Shown here in pieces: positions 1 through 5,768 of a stretch of 5,935 bases of DNA. Every line of letters begins with the position of its first letter. Position 1 is the first letter of the stretch. Both the position numbers and the translations under genes were made by a program. Where the stretch lies: positions 1-5,935 of the forward strand of contig JAIRLF010000402.1 of NCBI GenBank assembly GCA_031259655.1, given 5' to 3'. The notes beneath the pieces are model-generated. The model was not told the origin of the DNA. It saw nothing but the letters and a program-made list of their open reading frames with translations, and searched no databases. The stretch comes from Prevotellaceae bacterium. GTDB taxonomy: Bacteria; Bacteroidota; Bacteroidia; Bacteroidales; UBA932.

Positions 1-387
1 TTTTCCCGAAACAGCGGTCTTTTTTATCCGAAAATCGCCAATCGCACAACCCTCGGTATCGACAAACAGAACTCTGCGCTGCAATATCTTCGATTCCGGC
101 GAAATCAACTCGGCATAAAGCGTTCTGCTGCTTTTTGGCGACAATTTGTTGGTCTGCGCATCAATCAAATACGCCTTAAACCAAATATCGTCGCCCGAAA
201 TATAATAATGACGGTCAAGATGCAGATAAACTTTCTCAAAAACGGTTGTATGCCGGTCTTCTTCTCCGGTAAACGAAAACAACAGGAATACAACAAACAA
301 AAATATTCCTTTTATACCTTTTGTTACGTTATTAGCAGTACAATTTTCCCTGTCCCGTACAAACAAATATCTTTTACTTTCAAACAT
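1..387 (-). CDS. Exported MG2 (macroglobulin)-domain protein, N-terminal part only; runs off the left edge
   Basis: This is the first 129 codons of a gene that continues beyond base 1, so it has no stop here. The frame is open from an upstream TGA (478-480), and ATG at 385-387 is the first ATG in it. The product begins with a long polar stretch (residues 1-26), then a hydrophobic core at about 27-39 (IFLFVVFLLFSF), which looks like a signal peptide or N-terminal anchor. From residue 51 it reads EKVYLHLDRHYYISGDDIWF, the hallmark start of the MG2-like domain in large Bacteroidota surface proteins, which often also carry a carboxypeptidase-regulatory-like domain and a TonB plug-like domain. Those proteins are exported and probably outer-membrane-associated; their exact role is not established. 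The n-region is unusually long, so the true start could be later, but no better start codon with a charged n-region is seen. The family assignment is good; the full architecture is outside the window. Confidence 0.85.
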   Translation of the reverse strand, partial: MFESKRYLFVRDRENCTANNVTKGIKGIFLFVVFLLFSFTGEEDRHTTVFEKVYLHLDRHYYISGDDIWFKAYLIDAQTNKLSPKSSRTLYAELISPESKILQRRVLFVDTEGCAIGDFRIKKTAVSGK

Positions 388-501
388 CTCATTAGTTGTA
401 TAATAAAAAAACTGTCCGAAATTAATCTGATTATTCTTTATTTCCGCACAAAGAAAAGTGTTTGAACGGTTTTCATATCATCGCCGTCGCTAACCAATCA
501 A
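388..501. other. Intergenic spacer between efp and the MG2-protein gene
   Basis: These 114 bases separate the efp stop from the start of the MG2-domain gene. This is the widest gap between genes to the left of the leader at 5689-5935. It is AT-rich and has a run of seven T (minus-strand reading) at about 404-410, without a convincing GC-rich stem in front, so I do not call a terminator. No full TTTG/TAnnTTTG promoter pair was found. A promoter for the MG2 gene is plausible here from spacing alone. Confidence 0.4.
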
Positions 502-1068
502 TTACTTTACTCTCTCGTAATATTCCCGGCTCCGAGTATCGACCTTAATTTTCTCGCCCTGATTGATAAACAGTGGGACTTTGATTTCCGCTCCGGTTTC
601 GAGAGTAGCAGGCTTCGATGCTGACGAAGAAGCCGTATCGCCTTTCAGCCCCGGTTCGACGTACGTTATTTCGAGTTCGACAAAAGGCGGCAATTCGCAT
701 GTCAGAACGCGGTCTTCATCAGCGTTAAACATCATTTCGACATATTGCCCTTCTTTCATCAAATCGGCGTTATCGACCATTTCCGGTTGCAGCGAAATCT
801 GCTCGTAAGTTTCGTTGTGCATAAAATTATATCCCGAATCGTCCTTATACAGATACTGATAGGGACGGCGTTCGATATTGACCAAATCAATCTTTTCGCC
901 GGCGGTAAAAGTGTTTTCGAGTATTCGTCCGTTTTCCAAATTACGCATTTTCACTTTCACAAATGCGCCTCCTTTGCCCGGTTTAACGTGCTGAAACCAT
1001 ACTATCGAACAAGGTTTTCCGTTAAAACTGAAACATAATCCGTTTTTAAAATCTGCTGTAGTTGCCAT
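502..1068 (-). CDS. efp: Translation elongation factor P (EF-P)
   Basis: EF-P is a cytosolic, tRNA-shaped protein that binds between the ribosomal P and E sites and relieves stalling at consecutive prolines. The 188-residue product has the usual length and three beta domains. The N-terminal KOW-like domain (about 3-60) carries the tip loop VKPGKGGAF (28-36), with Lys32 where the modified lysine of E. coli EF-P lies. The central OB domain (about 65-125) includes YLYKDDSGYNFM. The C-terminal OB domain (about 129-188) has FVELEI, PGLKGDT and the EF-P signature spacing from Lys152 to Gly171, ending in VDTRSREYYERVK. All key positions are intact. The start is ATG at 1066-1068, giving the expected MAT N-terminus; the leader is AT-rich with no Shine-Dalgarno sequence. 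The gene lies 27 bases after the YD-repeat gene, so co-transcription is possible, though a highly expressed efp might have its own promoter. Which enzyme, if any, modifies Lys32 cannot be told from this window. Confidence 0.98.
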   Translation of the reverse strand: MATTADFKNGLCFSFNGKPCSIVWFQHVKPGKGGAFVKVKMRNLENGRILENTFTAGEKIDLVNIERRPYQYLYKDDSGYNFMHNETYEQISLQPEMVDNADLMKEGQYVEMMFNADEDRVLTCELPPFVELEITYVEPGLKGDTASSSASKPATLETGAEIKVPLFINQGEKIKVDTRSREYYERVK

Positions 1069-1095
1069 TATATAAATTACATTAATTCAATTTTA

Positions 1096-1908
1096 TTAAT
1101 AATAAGATATTTCTCTTGTTATGACCGAAAACAGACGTCCATCCATAAACTCCTGTTTTTCTGTCCAGTTTCCGGCAGAATCGAGCACATATTTGTATGT
1201 CAATCTCAATTCTTGCGGGTCATTCGTATACGAAGTTACTTCCGCAACAATATTTCCATTCGCATCATAAGTATATGATTGTGTATGAAGAACTTTTCCT
1301 GCAGCATTGACTTCCGATTTTTTGGTCAACTGCCCCTTATTATTATAGGTATATCGAAAATTGATATTGAGACCGGGCATTTGCTGAGTTTCAGACTGTA
1401 ATTTCCCTGCGGAATTATAGGAATATTTAAATGTCCGGATAACTTCACCGCGGTCATATTCAAGTTTTTGTGTTACATTGTTTTTTAAATCCAAAGTATA
1501 TTTTTCATGAATACTCGGAGTTTCGGATTCAACTGCGAGATTGACCGTTATCTCTTTTGCCTCAGTAACATACTTTTTAACAAAATCTTTTTTCTGTTCA
1601 TAATTATTCACCTTTTCCTCAACGAGTTCACCGGATGGCGCATATTTTAGTGTTCCGAGATACAACGTTTCACCTGCAGGATTCGTGTATTTTTCTTCGG
1701 TTTTGAAACCGTTCGTATTAAACAAAAACGTAACTTTTCGTTCTTCTTTTTTAGTGTTATAATCGTAATTCGTAAGTTGATACTCTCTTTCAACAAGCGA
1801 ACTTACTTTTCCTTTAAGTCCCAGTTCCGAAAGTTTGTTGTCGAATTGCGACCACGACATGAAACCGCAACAACATAATGCAATTGTAAAAAATGTCTGC
1901 TTCTTCAT
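1096..1908 (-). CDS. Small exported protein with YD/RHS-like repeats
   Basis: The 270-residue product starts with MKKQTFFTIALCCCGFMSWSQ, a signal peptide probably cut near residue 21. The cysteines at 12-14 do not form a canonical lipobox, so a lipoprotein is possible but less likely. After LKGKVSSLVEREYQ (31-44) the mature part consists of short beta-strand repeats of the pattern Y-x-Y-(D/N)-x-x-G-(N/K/Q): around FNTNG (63), LKYAPSGEL (87), YSYNSAGKL (162), YTYNNKGQL (186), YTYDANGNI (212) and YVLDSAGNW (240). This resembles YD/RHS repeats in miniature. The ending (DSAGNWTEKQ followed by ITREISYY) is typical of small periplasmic or surface proteins of unknown function in Bacteroidota. It lacks the RHS core and any C-terminal toxin domain, so a polymorphic toxin is not supported. 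It lies 37 bases after the TPR-like gene. ATG at 1906-1908 follows an in-frame TAG two codons upstream, so the start is secure. Confidence 0.85.
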   Translation of the reverse strand: MKKQTFFTIALCCCGFMSWSQFDNKLSELGLKGKVSSLVEREYQLTNYDYNTKKEERKVTFLFNTNGFKTEEKYTNPAGETLYLGTLKYAPSGELVEEKVNNYEQKKDFVKKYVTEAKEITVNLAVESETPSIHEKYTLDLKNNVTQKLEYDRGEVIRTFKYSYNSAGKLQSETQQMPGLNINFRYTYNNKGQLTKKSEVNAAGKVLHTQSYTYDANGNIVAEVTSYTNDPQELRLTYKYVLDSAGNWTEKQEFMDGRLFSVITREISYY

Positions 1909-1911
1909 TAT

Positions 1912-1933
1912 TATCTATCTATTTATTTATTTA
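1912..1933. repeat. Tetranucleotide tandem repeat in the leader of the YD-repeat gene
   Basis: On the plus strand this reads two TATC units, then three TATT units, then TA: about five and a half copies of a 4-base unit. Read on the coding strand it lies directly upstream of the ATG at 1908. It separates that ATG from an AGGAG sequence at 1936-1940. It is short and imperfect. Length change by slippage would alter leader spacing but not the reading frame of the protein. Confidence 0.75.
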
Positions 1934-1935
1934 AT

Positions 1936-1940
1936 CTCCT
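1936..1940 (-). promoter_or_regulatory. Shine-Dalgarno-like AGGAG, misplaced 27 bases before the start
   Basis: The coding strand reads AGGAG here, one of the few good anti-SD matches in the window. However, 27 bases of repeat and AT-rich sequence lie between it and the ATG at 1908, far more than the usual 5-10. No ATG, GTG or TTG lies in the gap, and the frame has stops. It may be unused, or the spacing may have been stretched by repeat growth. Confidence 0.35.
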
Positions 1941-1945
1941 GTTTT

Positions 1946-3001
1946 TTATATGGCTTCGGCAAATTGTTCGCTAAAGTAACTGTTTCCGTTACGTTCGTCG
2001 AATTGTTCCGACAAAGCCTTTGCTTTTTCATAATAAAAATTGTAAACTTCCTTTAAATCATACGTATTATCTTCCCTGTACCATTCGAGCGAAGGATTTA
2101 TGTTCAAAACTTTGCCTGCTTCGCTTGCCAATAAAGGCAAAACGCTTACAGAGAAAAGAAAATCCAGATAATCTTCGCTGTTCAAGTTCCAGTGCGCATG
2201 GCTTTCAAAAAACGTCCATGCTTTTTCCCTGTCATAATCCGTTAGAAATCTAATCAGTATTCCTATTTCGGATATCTGCGAAGTGTCGGACAAGTTCGTC
2301 AAATCGGCTTCCGCTTTTTGGAAATATTCATACGCCTTTGTCATATCGCCGGCTTTTTGGAAATATTTCACACAAGTACAGTAGCAGGAAAAGGGCATGT
2401 GGACGCAGGTAACTTTTTTTGTGAGCATGCTGTTTCCCACAGTGAGAGCCTTTTCGAAATTCCCCAGACGCAATTCCAGTTCGACGTCGTCGTCGAGTTC
2501 GCAGGCTCGGCAATTTGACATTTCATCCCTGACTTCCTGATTTCTAAGGTCGATATATTTTCTTGCATCTTCCAAATTGTTGAGAAAAAGAGCAAGATGA
2601 GCTTTGGTCGTGTAATATGGACGCAGGCTGTAACCGTTTCGCAACAAACGTGTTTTGAAATCTTCGGCAATTGAATCTATCTGTTCGAGCGAGATTAAAC
2701 GGTTACGTCTTACCGAACCCAGCATCCACTTATATTCCCAAAGAAACCCCTCTTCGTCTAACTGTTCCGGATTTTTATCGTAAGCGTCAAGTATCCATGT
2801 GAATGCCGGCAAACTTTCATCACAGCGCGAAGTTTCTTTTTCGTCCCGTATCAAATCTAAACGCAGGTCGAATCCCCATTCGACGTCGTTATGCGCATCT
2901 GCCAGATTTATTGCCTGTTTCAGCAAGGCAATCTTGTCGTTGGGAGACGAAAGCCCGTCTCTTTGTATCAGTAATTTCTGTATTTGTAACGCGTAATTCA
3001 T
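1946..3001 (-). CDS. TPR-like helical-repeat protein with a conserved-looking cysteine cluster, function unknown
   Basis: The 351-residue product has no signal peptide or membrane segment and is expected to be cytosolic. It is rich in helix pairs of TPR type, for example DKIALLKQAINLADAHND (22-39), AHLALFLNNLEDARKYIDLR (134-153), ELRLGNFEKALTVGNSML (176-193) and YFQKAGDMTKAYEYFQKA (213-230). A cysteine-rich stretch stands out: Cys164-x-x-Cys167 in NCRACELD, then Cys199, Cys206, Cys208 and Cys210, plus Cys60. From memory, a C-x-A-C motif followed by a helix with LGxxEEAL and then a lone Cys near V-P occurs in uncharacterised TPR-like proteins of actinobacteria and firmicutes; this looks like a Bacteroidota relative. 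TPR folds bind proteins or peptides; no catalytic motif is seen. ATG at 2999-3001 is preceded by a well-placed AGAGGA. It follows recA by 60 bases. I do not recognise a specific function. Confidence 0.85.
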   Translation of the reverse strand: MNYALQIQKLLIQRDGLSSPNDKIALLKQAINLADAHNDVEWGFDLRLDLIRDEKETSRCDESLPAFTWILDAYDKNPEQLDEEGFLWEYKWMLGSVRRNRLISLEQIDSIAEDFKTRLLRNGYSLRPYYTTKAHLALFLNNLEDARKYIDLRNQEVRDEMSNCRACELDDDVELELRLGNFEKALTVGNSMLTKKVTCVHMPFSCYCTCVKYFQKAGDMTKAYEYFQKAEADLTNLSDTSQISEIGILIRFLTDYDREKAWTFFESHAHWNLNSEDYLDFLFSVSVLPLLASEAGKVLNINPSLEWYREDNTYDLKEVYNFYYEKAKALSEQFDERNGNSYFSEQFAEAI

Positions 3002-3011
3002 TCTATAATAA

Positions 3012-3017
3012 TCCTCT
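3012..3017 (-). promoter_or_regulatory. Ribosome binding site of the TPR-like gene (AGAGGA)
   Basis: The coding strand reads AGAGGA ten bases before the ATG at 3001. It is the only well-positioned purine-rich Shine-Dalgarno site in the window and supports that start codon. Confidence 0.6.
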
Positions 3018-3056
3018 TTACATTTTAAAACCGGTGTAAACTCACCAAAAATTGCG

Positions 3057-3064
3057 CAAAATTA
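3057..3064 (-). promoter_or_regulatory. Possible -7 promoter element for the TPR-like gene
   Basis: The coding strand reads TAATTTTG, a full match to the Bacteroidota -7 consensus TAnnTTTG, and it overlaps the recA stop codon (3062-3064). Transcription from it would give a leader of roughly 50 bases to the ATG at 3001. No TTTG lies at the expected distance upstream, and such AT-rich octamers arise by chance, so this is only a candidate. Confidence 0.3.
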
Positions 3065-4090
3065 AACAATATCATCCACTTCTTTGATTTTTTCGCGTAT
3101 TTTCGCTTCCAATTCATCACTAAGTTCCGGATTATCAGACAATAATTTTTTCACGGAATCTCTTCCCTGCGCCAGCCGCGTATCTCCGTAACTGAACCAC
3201 GAACCGCTCTTTTTGATGATATTAAGGTCGGTGCCCAAATCGACGATTTCACCGATTTTCGATATTCCTTCGCCGAAAACCATGTCAAATTCAGCCTTTT
3301 TGAACGGTGGAGACATCTTGTTTTTAACGACTTTCACTCTCGTACGCGAACCCCAGTGGTCTTCGCCTTCTTTCAGGGCGGATATTTTACGCACGTCGAT
3401 ACGCACTGTTGAGTAGAATTTCAGGGCGTTACCTCCTGTTGTTGTTTCGGGGCTGCCGAACATAACACCGATTTTGTCGCGTAACTGATTGATAAATATA
3501 CAGCAAGTATTCGTTTTGTTTATCGTTCCGGTGAGTTTACGCAAAGCTTGCGACATCAAACGGGCTTGCAGTCCCATGTTTTTATCGCCCATATCGCCTT
3601 CGATTTCGGTTTTCGGAGTGAGAGCGGCGACAGAGTCAATCACTACAATATCAACCGCTCCGGAACGAATCAACTGGTCTGCGATTTCCAGAGCCTGTTC
3701 GCCGTTGTCGGGTTGCGAAATCAGTAAAGTATTGACGTCTACGCCCAATTTTATTGCATACGTTCTGTCGAAAGCATGTTCGGCGTCGATGATAGCGGCG
3801 ATTCCTCCCGCTTTCTGGGCTTCGGCGATTGCATGTATCGCAAGGGTTGTCTTTCCCGACGATTCGGGACCATAAATCTCAACAACTCTGCCTCTTGGAT
3901 ATCCGCCAATACCCAAGGCATGGTCGATACCGATAGAGCCGGACGAAATCACGGGAATATTTTCTACCACCTTATCGCCCATTTTCATAATAGTGCCTTT
4001 GCCAAAATCTTTCTCAATTTTGTCGAGCGCAGCCTGTAAAGCTTTCAGTTTCTCGCTCTTGCCATCTGTGTTTTTTTCTTCTTTTGCCAT
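3062..4090 (-). CDS. recA: Recombinase RecA
   Basis: RecA is the ATP-dependent strand-exchange protein that forms filaments on single-stranded DNA for homologous recombination and repair. It can also trigger LexA-type self-cleavage where LexA exists. The 342-residue product is complete. Visible elements are Walker A GPESSGKT (74-81, Lys80), catalytic Glu104 in DAEHA, Walker [13 protein letters not shown] (146-157, Asp152), loop L1 around [16 protein letters not shown] (162-177), and loop L2 with [20 protein letters not shown] (199-218, Gln202 as sensor). The C-terminal domain (about 278-342) lacks the long acidic tail of E. coli RecA and ends EVDDIV. Phrases such as [20 protein letters not shown] fit Bacteroidota RecA. 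ATG at 4088-4090 starts 9 bases after the DUF4254 stop, so it is probably translated from the upstream operon's transcript. No palindromic LexA-type box lies in front of it. Confidence 0.99.
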   Translation of the reverse strand: MAKEEKNTDGKSEKLKALQAALDKIEKDFGKGTIMKMGDKVVENIPVISSGSIGIDHALGIGGYPRGRVVEIYGPESSGKTTLAIHAIAEAQKAGGIAAIIDAEHAFDRTYAIKLGVDVNTLLISQPDNGEQALEIADQLIRSGAVDIVVIDSVAALTPKTEIEGDMGDKNMGLQARLMSQALRKLTGTINKTNTCCIFINQLRDKIGVMFGSPETTTGGNALKFYSTVRIDVRKISALKEGEDHWGSRTRVKVVKNKMSPPFKKAEFDMVFGEGISKIGEIVDLGTDLNIIKKSGSWFSYGDTRLAQGRDSVKKLLSDNPELSDELEAKIREKIKEVDDIV

Positions 4091-4099
4091 AATTTTTTC

Positions 4100-4714
4100 T
4101 TATTTCTTATTATATAGTTCTGGATTCAAATTCGGGTCGTTGTACATTTTCATTTGTTTGTATGTTTTCATGTATTTTTTGCCTGAAGCGAGGTCTTCCA
4201 ACAGTTGGTCGATAGCCGTCGAAAGGTCGATTTGCTGTTCGAGCAACACTTCCAGTTTTTGTTTACATGCGTCTATATGTTCTGTTGCAGCCTCTGTTCT
4301 AAGGGTTTCAATACGCATGTGATATATTTTCAAGGCAAGTATCGACAGCCTGTCGATAGCCCAGGCCGGACTTTCGGTGTTGATTTTCACATCCGGCGAC
4401 TTGACTACATTCTTGAATTTGTCAAGAAAATAATTGTCAATCAGTTCGACAAGGTCTGTCCTGTCTTGATTCGACTTGTCTATCCGCCGTTTAATCTGCA
4501 AAGCTTCAACGGTGTCGATATCCGGCTTGCGGATAATGTCCTCAAGATGCCATTGAACAGTGTCGATGCTGTTTTTCAGGAACAAAAGATATTCGACAGA
4601 CTGCTTCGGATAAGGATTGTCTATCACGGCGTCAACATCATCCGTCTTGTGATACTGTTCGATAGATTTGTTAAAAATCTCCGTGCAACATTGTGAAAAT
4701 AAGTCTGTGTTCAT
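4100..4714 (-). CDS. DUF4254 domain-containing protein, function unknown
   Basis: This 204-residue protein is mostly helical, has no signal peptide or membrane segment, and is probably cytosolic. It carries the conserved blocks of DUF4254, a family I know mainly from Bacteroidota: WHLED (55-59), IKRRIDKSNQDRTDLVE (74-90), NTESPAWAIDRLSILALKIYHM (112-133) and the ending KMYNDPNLNPELY (189-201). Charged and polar residues in the WHxED and RRID-x-x-NQ-x-R blocks are the best candidates for a functional site, but no activity is established. In other genomes members are often near LPS glycosyltransferases, from general memory. Here it sits between a polyprenyl synthase and recA. Its ATG overlaps the upstream TGA as ATGA (4711-4714), which suggests translational coupling, and it ends 9 bases before recA. 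The family call is confident; the role is not. Confidence 0.93.
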   Translation of the reverse strand: MNTDLFSQCCTEIFNKSIEQYHKTDDVDAVIDNPYPKQSVEYLLFLKNSIDTVQWHLEDIIRKPDIDTVEALQIKRRIDKSNQDRTDLVELIDNYFLDKFKNVVKSPDVKINTESPAWAIDRLSILALKIYHMRIETLRTEAATEHIDACKQKLEVLLEQQIDLSTAIDQLLEDLASGKKYMKTYKQMKMYNDPNLNPELYNKK

Positions 4715-5688
4715 TTTTGTCTTTCGAATAAACTGTCAATAAATTCTTTAAAATAGCGCTTCCGTTCCGGTTTGACTTCAACCGCTTTAAATTCTTCTTC
4801 GACTATCGAAAAATATTCTTTTACTTTAGCTTCGGCTAAATATCTTACTTTCAGATTGTCGTAGATTTCTTTCATCTCGGCGTATTTTCGTTCAAGTGGA
4901 ATATCTTTGTCGCTTAACAGTGACATCAGTTGCTTTCGCTGCTCGCCTTTTGCATGACGAATGGCTGAGGTCAGCAGGTATGTTTTTTTGTTGTTGGCGA
5001 TGTCTAATCCTGTGTCTTTGCCGATTTTCTTGGAATCGGAATAAGAATCCATTATATCGTCCTGAATCTGAAACGCCAAGCCTAAATTGCGACCGATTCT
5101 TGCAAGCCTGTCGATATCCGGCGAAGACGCGTCGCCCATGATTGCGCCAATTTTTGTCGATACCGAAATCAACGCCGCCGTTTTGAGTTCTATCATTTTC
5201 AGATAGTCGTCTTCGGTTATGACGGTTTTGCTTTCGTAGTTCATGTCGTATTGCTGTCCTTCACAGACATTTAAAGCCGCTTTATTAAAACTGTGCAATA
5301 TGTCGGATACTTTAGCCGTTTCGGCATAACATAATAGTTTATAGGATTCTATACACATGGCGTCTCCGGATAAAATAGCGGTGTTTACGTTCCATTTTTT
5401 ATGGATGGATGGCTGATTGCGCCTCATATCCGCTTTATCCATAATGTCGTCGTGAACTAATGTGAAACAATGAAATATCTCCAACCCGGTCGCAGGCAAG
5501 ATGCACTTGTCCGTTATCCTGTCGGTAAAAAGGTTACACGACAACAATACCAATATCGGTCTGATTCGTTTACCTCCTATTGATAAATTATACGTAACCG
5601 GGGCATATAATTCCGAAGGCCCGTCAGGATACTGTATACTTTTCAATGATTTTTCCACTAATTCTTTAATGTCTTCAGCTGAATACAT
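4711..5688 (-). CDS. Polyprenyl diphosphate synthase, type I (IspA/IdsA-like)
   Basis: This trans-prenyltransferase adds isopentenyl diphosphate units to an allylic diphosphate, giving precursors for quinones, polyprenyl carriers or other isoprenoids in the cytosol. The 325-residue, all-helical product is full length. It shows GGKRIRP (38-44, IPP binding), the first aspartate-rich motif DDIMD (80-84) followed by ADMRRNQPS with Arg89 and Arg90, LKTAAL (168-173), and the second aspartate-rich motif in FQIQDDIMD (206-214), then GKDTGLDIANNKKTYL. The first motif is plain DDxxD without the two-residue insertion of E. coli IspA. The bulky Phe75 five residues before it would block long chains, so a C15-C20 product is my inference; the real chain length is unproven. 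ATG at 5686-5688 is the first gene after the best promoter in the window and heads the cluster with the DUF4254 gene and recA. Confidence 0.95.
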   Translation of the reverse strand: MYSAEDIKELVEKSLKSIQYPDGPSELYAPVTYNLSIGGKRIRPILVLLSCNLFTDRITDKCILPATGLEIFHCFTLVHDDIMDKADMRRNQPSIHKKWNVNTAILSGDAMCIESYKLLCYAETAKVSDILHSFNKAALNVCEGQQYDMNYESKTVITEDDYLKMIELKTAALISVSTKIGAIMGDASSPDIDRLARIGRNLGLAFQIQDDIMDSYSDSKKIGKDTGLDIANNKKTYLLTSAIRHAKGEQRKQLMSLLSDKDIPLERKYAEMKEIYDNLKVRYLAEAKVKEYFSIVEEEFKAVEVKPERKRYFKEFIDSLFERQK

Positions 5689-5720
5689 CTATAACATTTT
5701 AATTCAAACTAACTTTATTA

Positions 5721-5733
5721 TGGGATTTTCCCA
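5721..5733. repeat. Small inverted repeat at the predicted transcription start
   Basis: TGGGA and TCCCA flank a three-base centre, giving a 5-bp stem on either strand. It begins 3 bases downstream of the predicted -7 element and would overlap the transcription start. It could be an operator or a 5' hairpin of the transcript. It is not followed by a T-run in the direction of transcription, so it is not a terminator. Confidence 0.45.
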
Positions 5734-5736
5734 ATG

Positions 5737-5768
5737 CAAATGTAGTGTTTTTATTTTTAATGAACAAT
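5737..5768 (-). promoter_or_regulatory. Predicted Bacteroidota sigma-ABfr-type promoter for the synthase-DUF4254-recA cluster
   Basis: The coding strand has TACATTTG at 5737-5744, a full match to the -7 consensus TAnnTTTG. A -33-like ATTG lies at 5765-5768, one base off TTTG, with a 20-base spacer inside the usual 19-21. Transcription would start near 5730, giving a leader of about 40 bases before the ATG at 5688. This is the only site in the window where a full -7 match pairs with a near-match -33 at the right distance. Confidence 0.55.

Noticed and set aside
297..304. TATTTTTG, a match to the -7 promoter consensus on the minus strand
   Set aside because: It lies inside the MG2-protein coding region and has no -33 element at the right distance.
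404..410. T-run (minus-strand reading) downstream of efp, considered as an intrinsic terminator
   Set aside because: No stable GC-rich stem precedes it; the nearby complementary bases form at most 3-4 bp.
438..476. A 12-codon minus-strand ORF starting MKTVQTLFF between efp and the MG2-protein gene
   Set aside because: No ribosome binding site, no regulatory stem-loops and no leader-peptide codon runs; such short ORFs are common by chance.
3033..3046. Inverted repeat GGTG-N6-CACC between recA and the TPR-like gene, considered as the recA terminator
   Set aside because: The stem is only 4 bp and the following T stretch is short and broken by As, so it is too weak to call.
4205..4696. Long plus-strand open frame (163 codons) opposite the DUF4254 gene, and other plus-strand frames opposite recA, efp and the synthase
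   Set aside because: They are antisense to clearly recognised genes, show no family features, and lack supporting start signals.
4513..5122. A 14-base direct repeat, TGTCGATATCCGGC, at 4513-4526 and 5109-5122
   Set aside because: Both copies encode a Pro-Asp-Ile-Asp stretch in real genes in the same frame, so shared codons explain the match.
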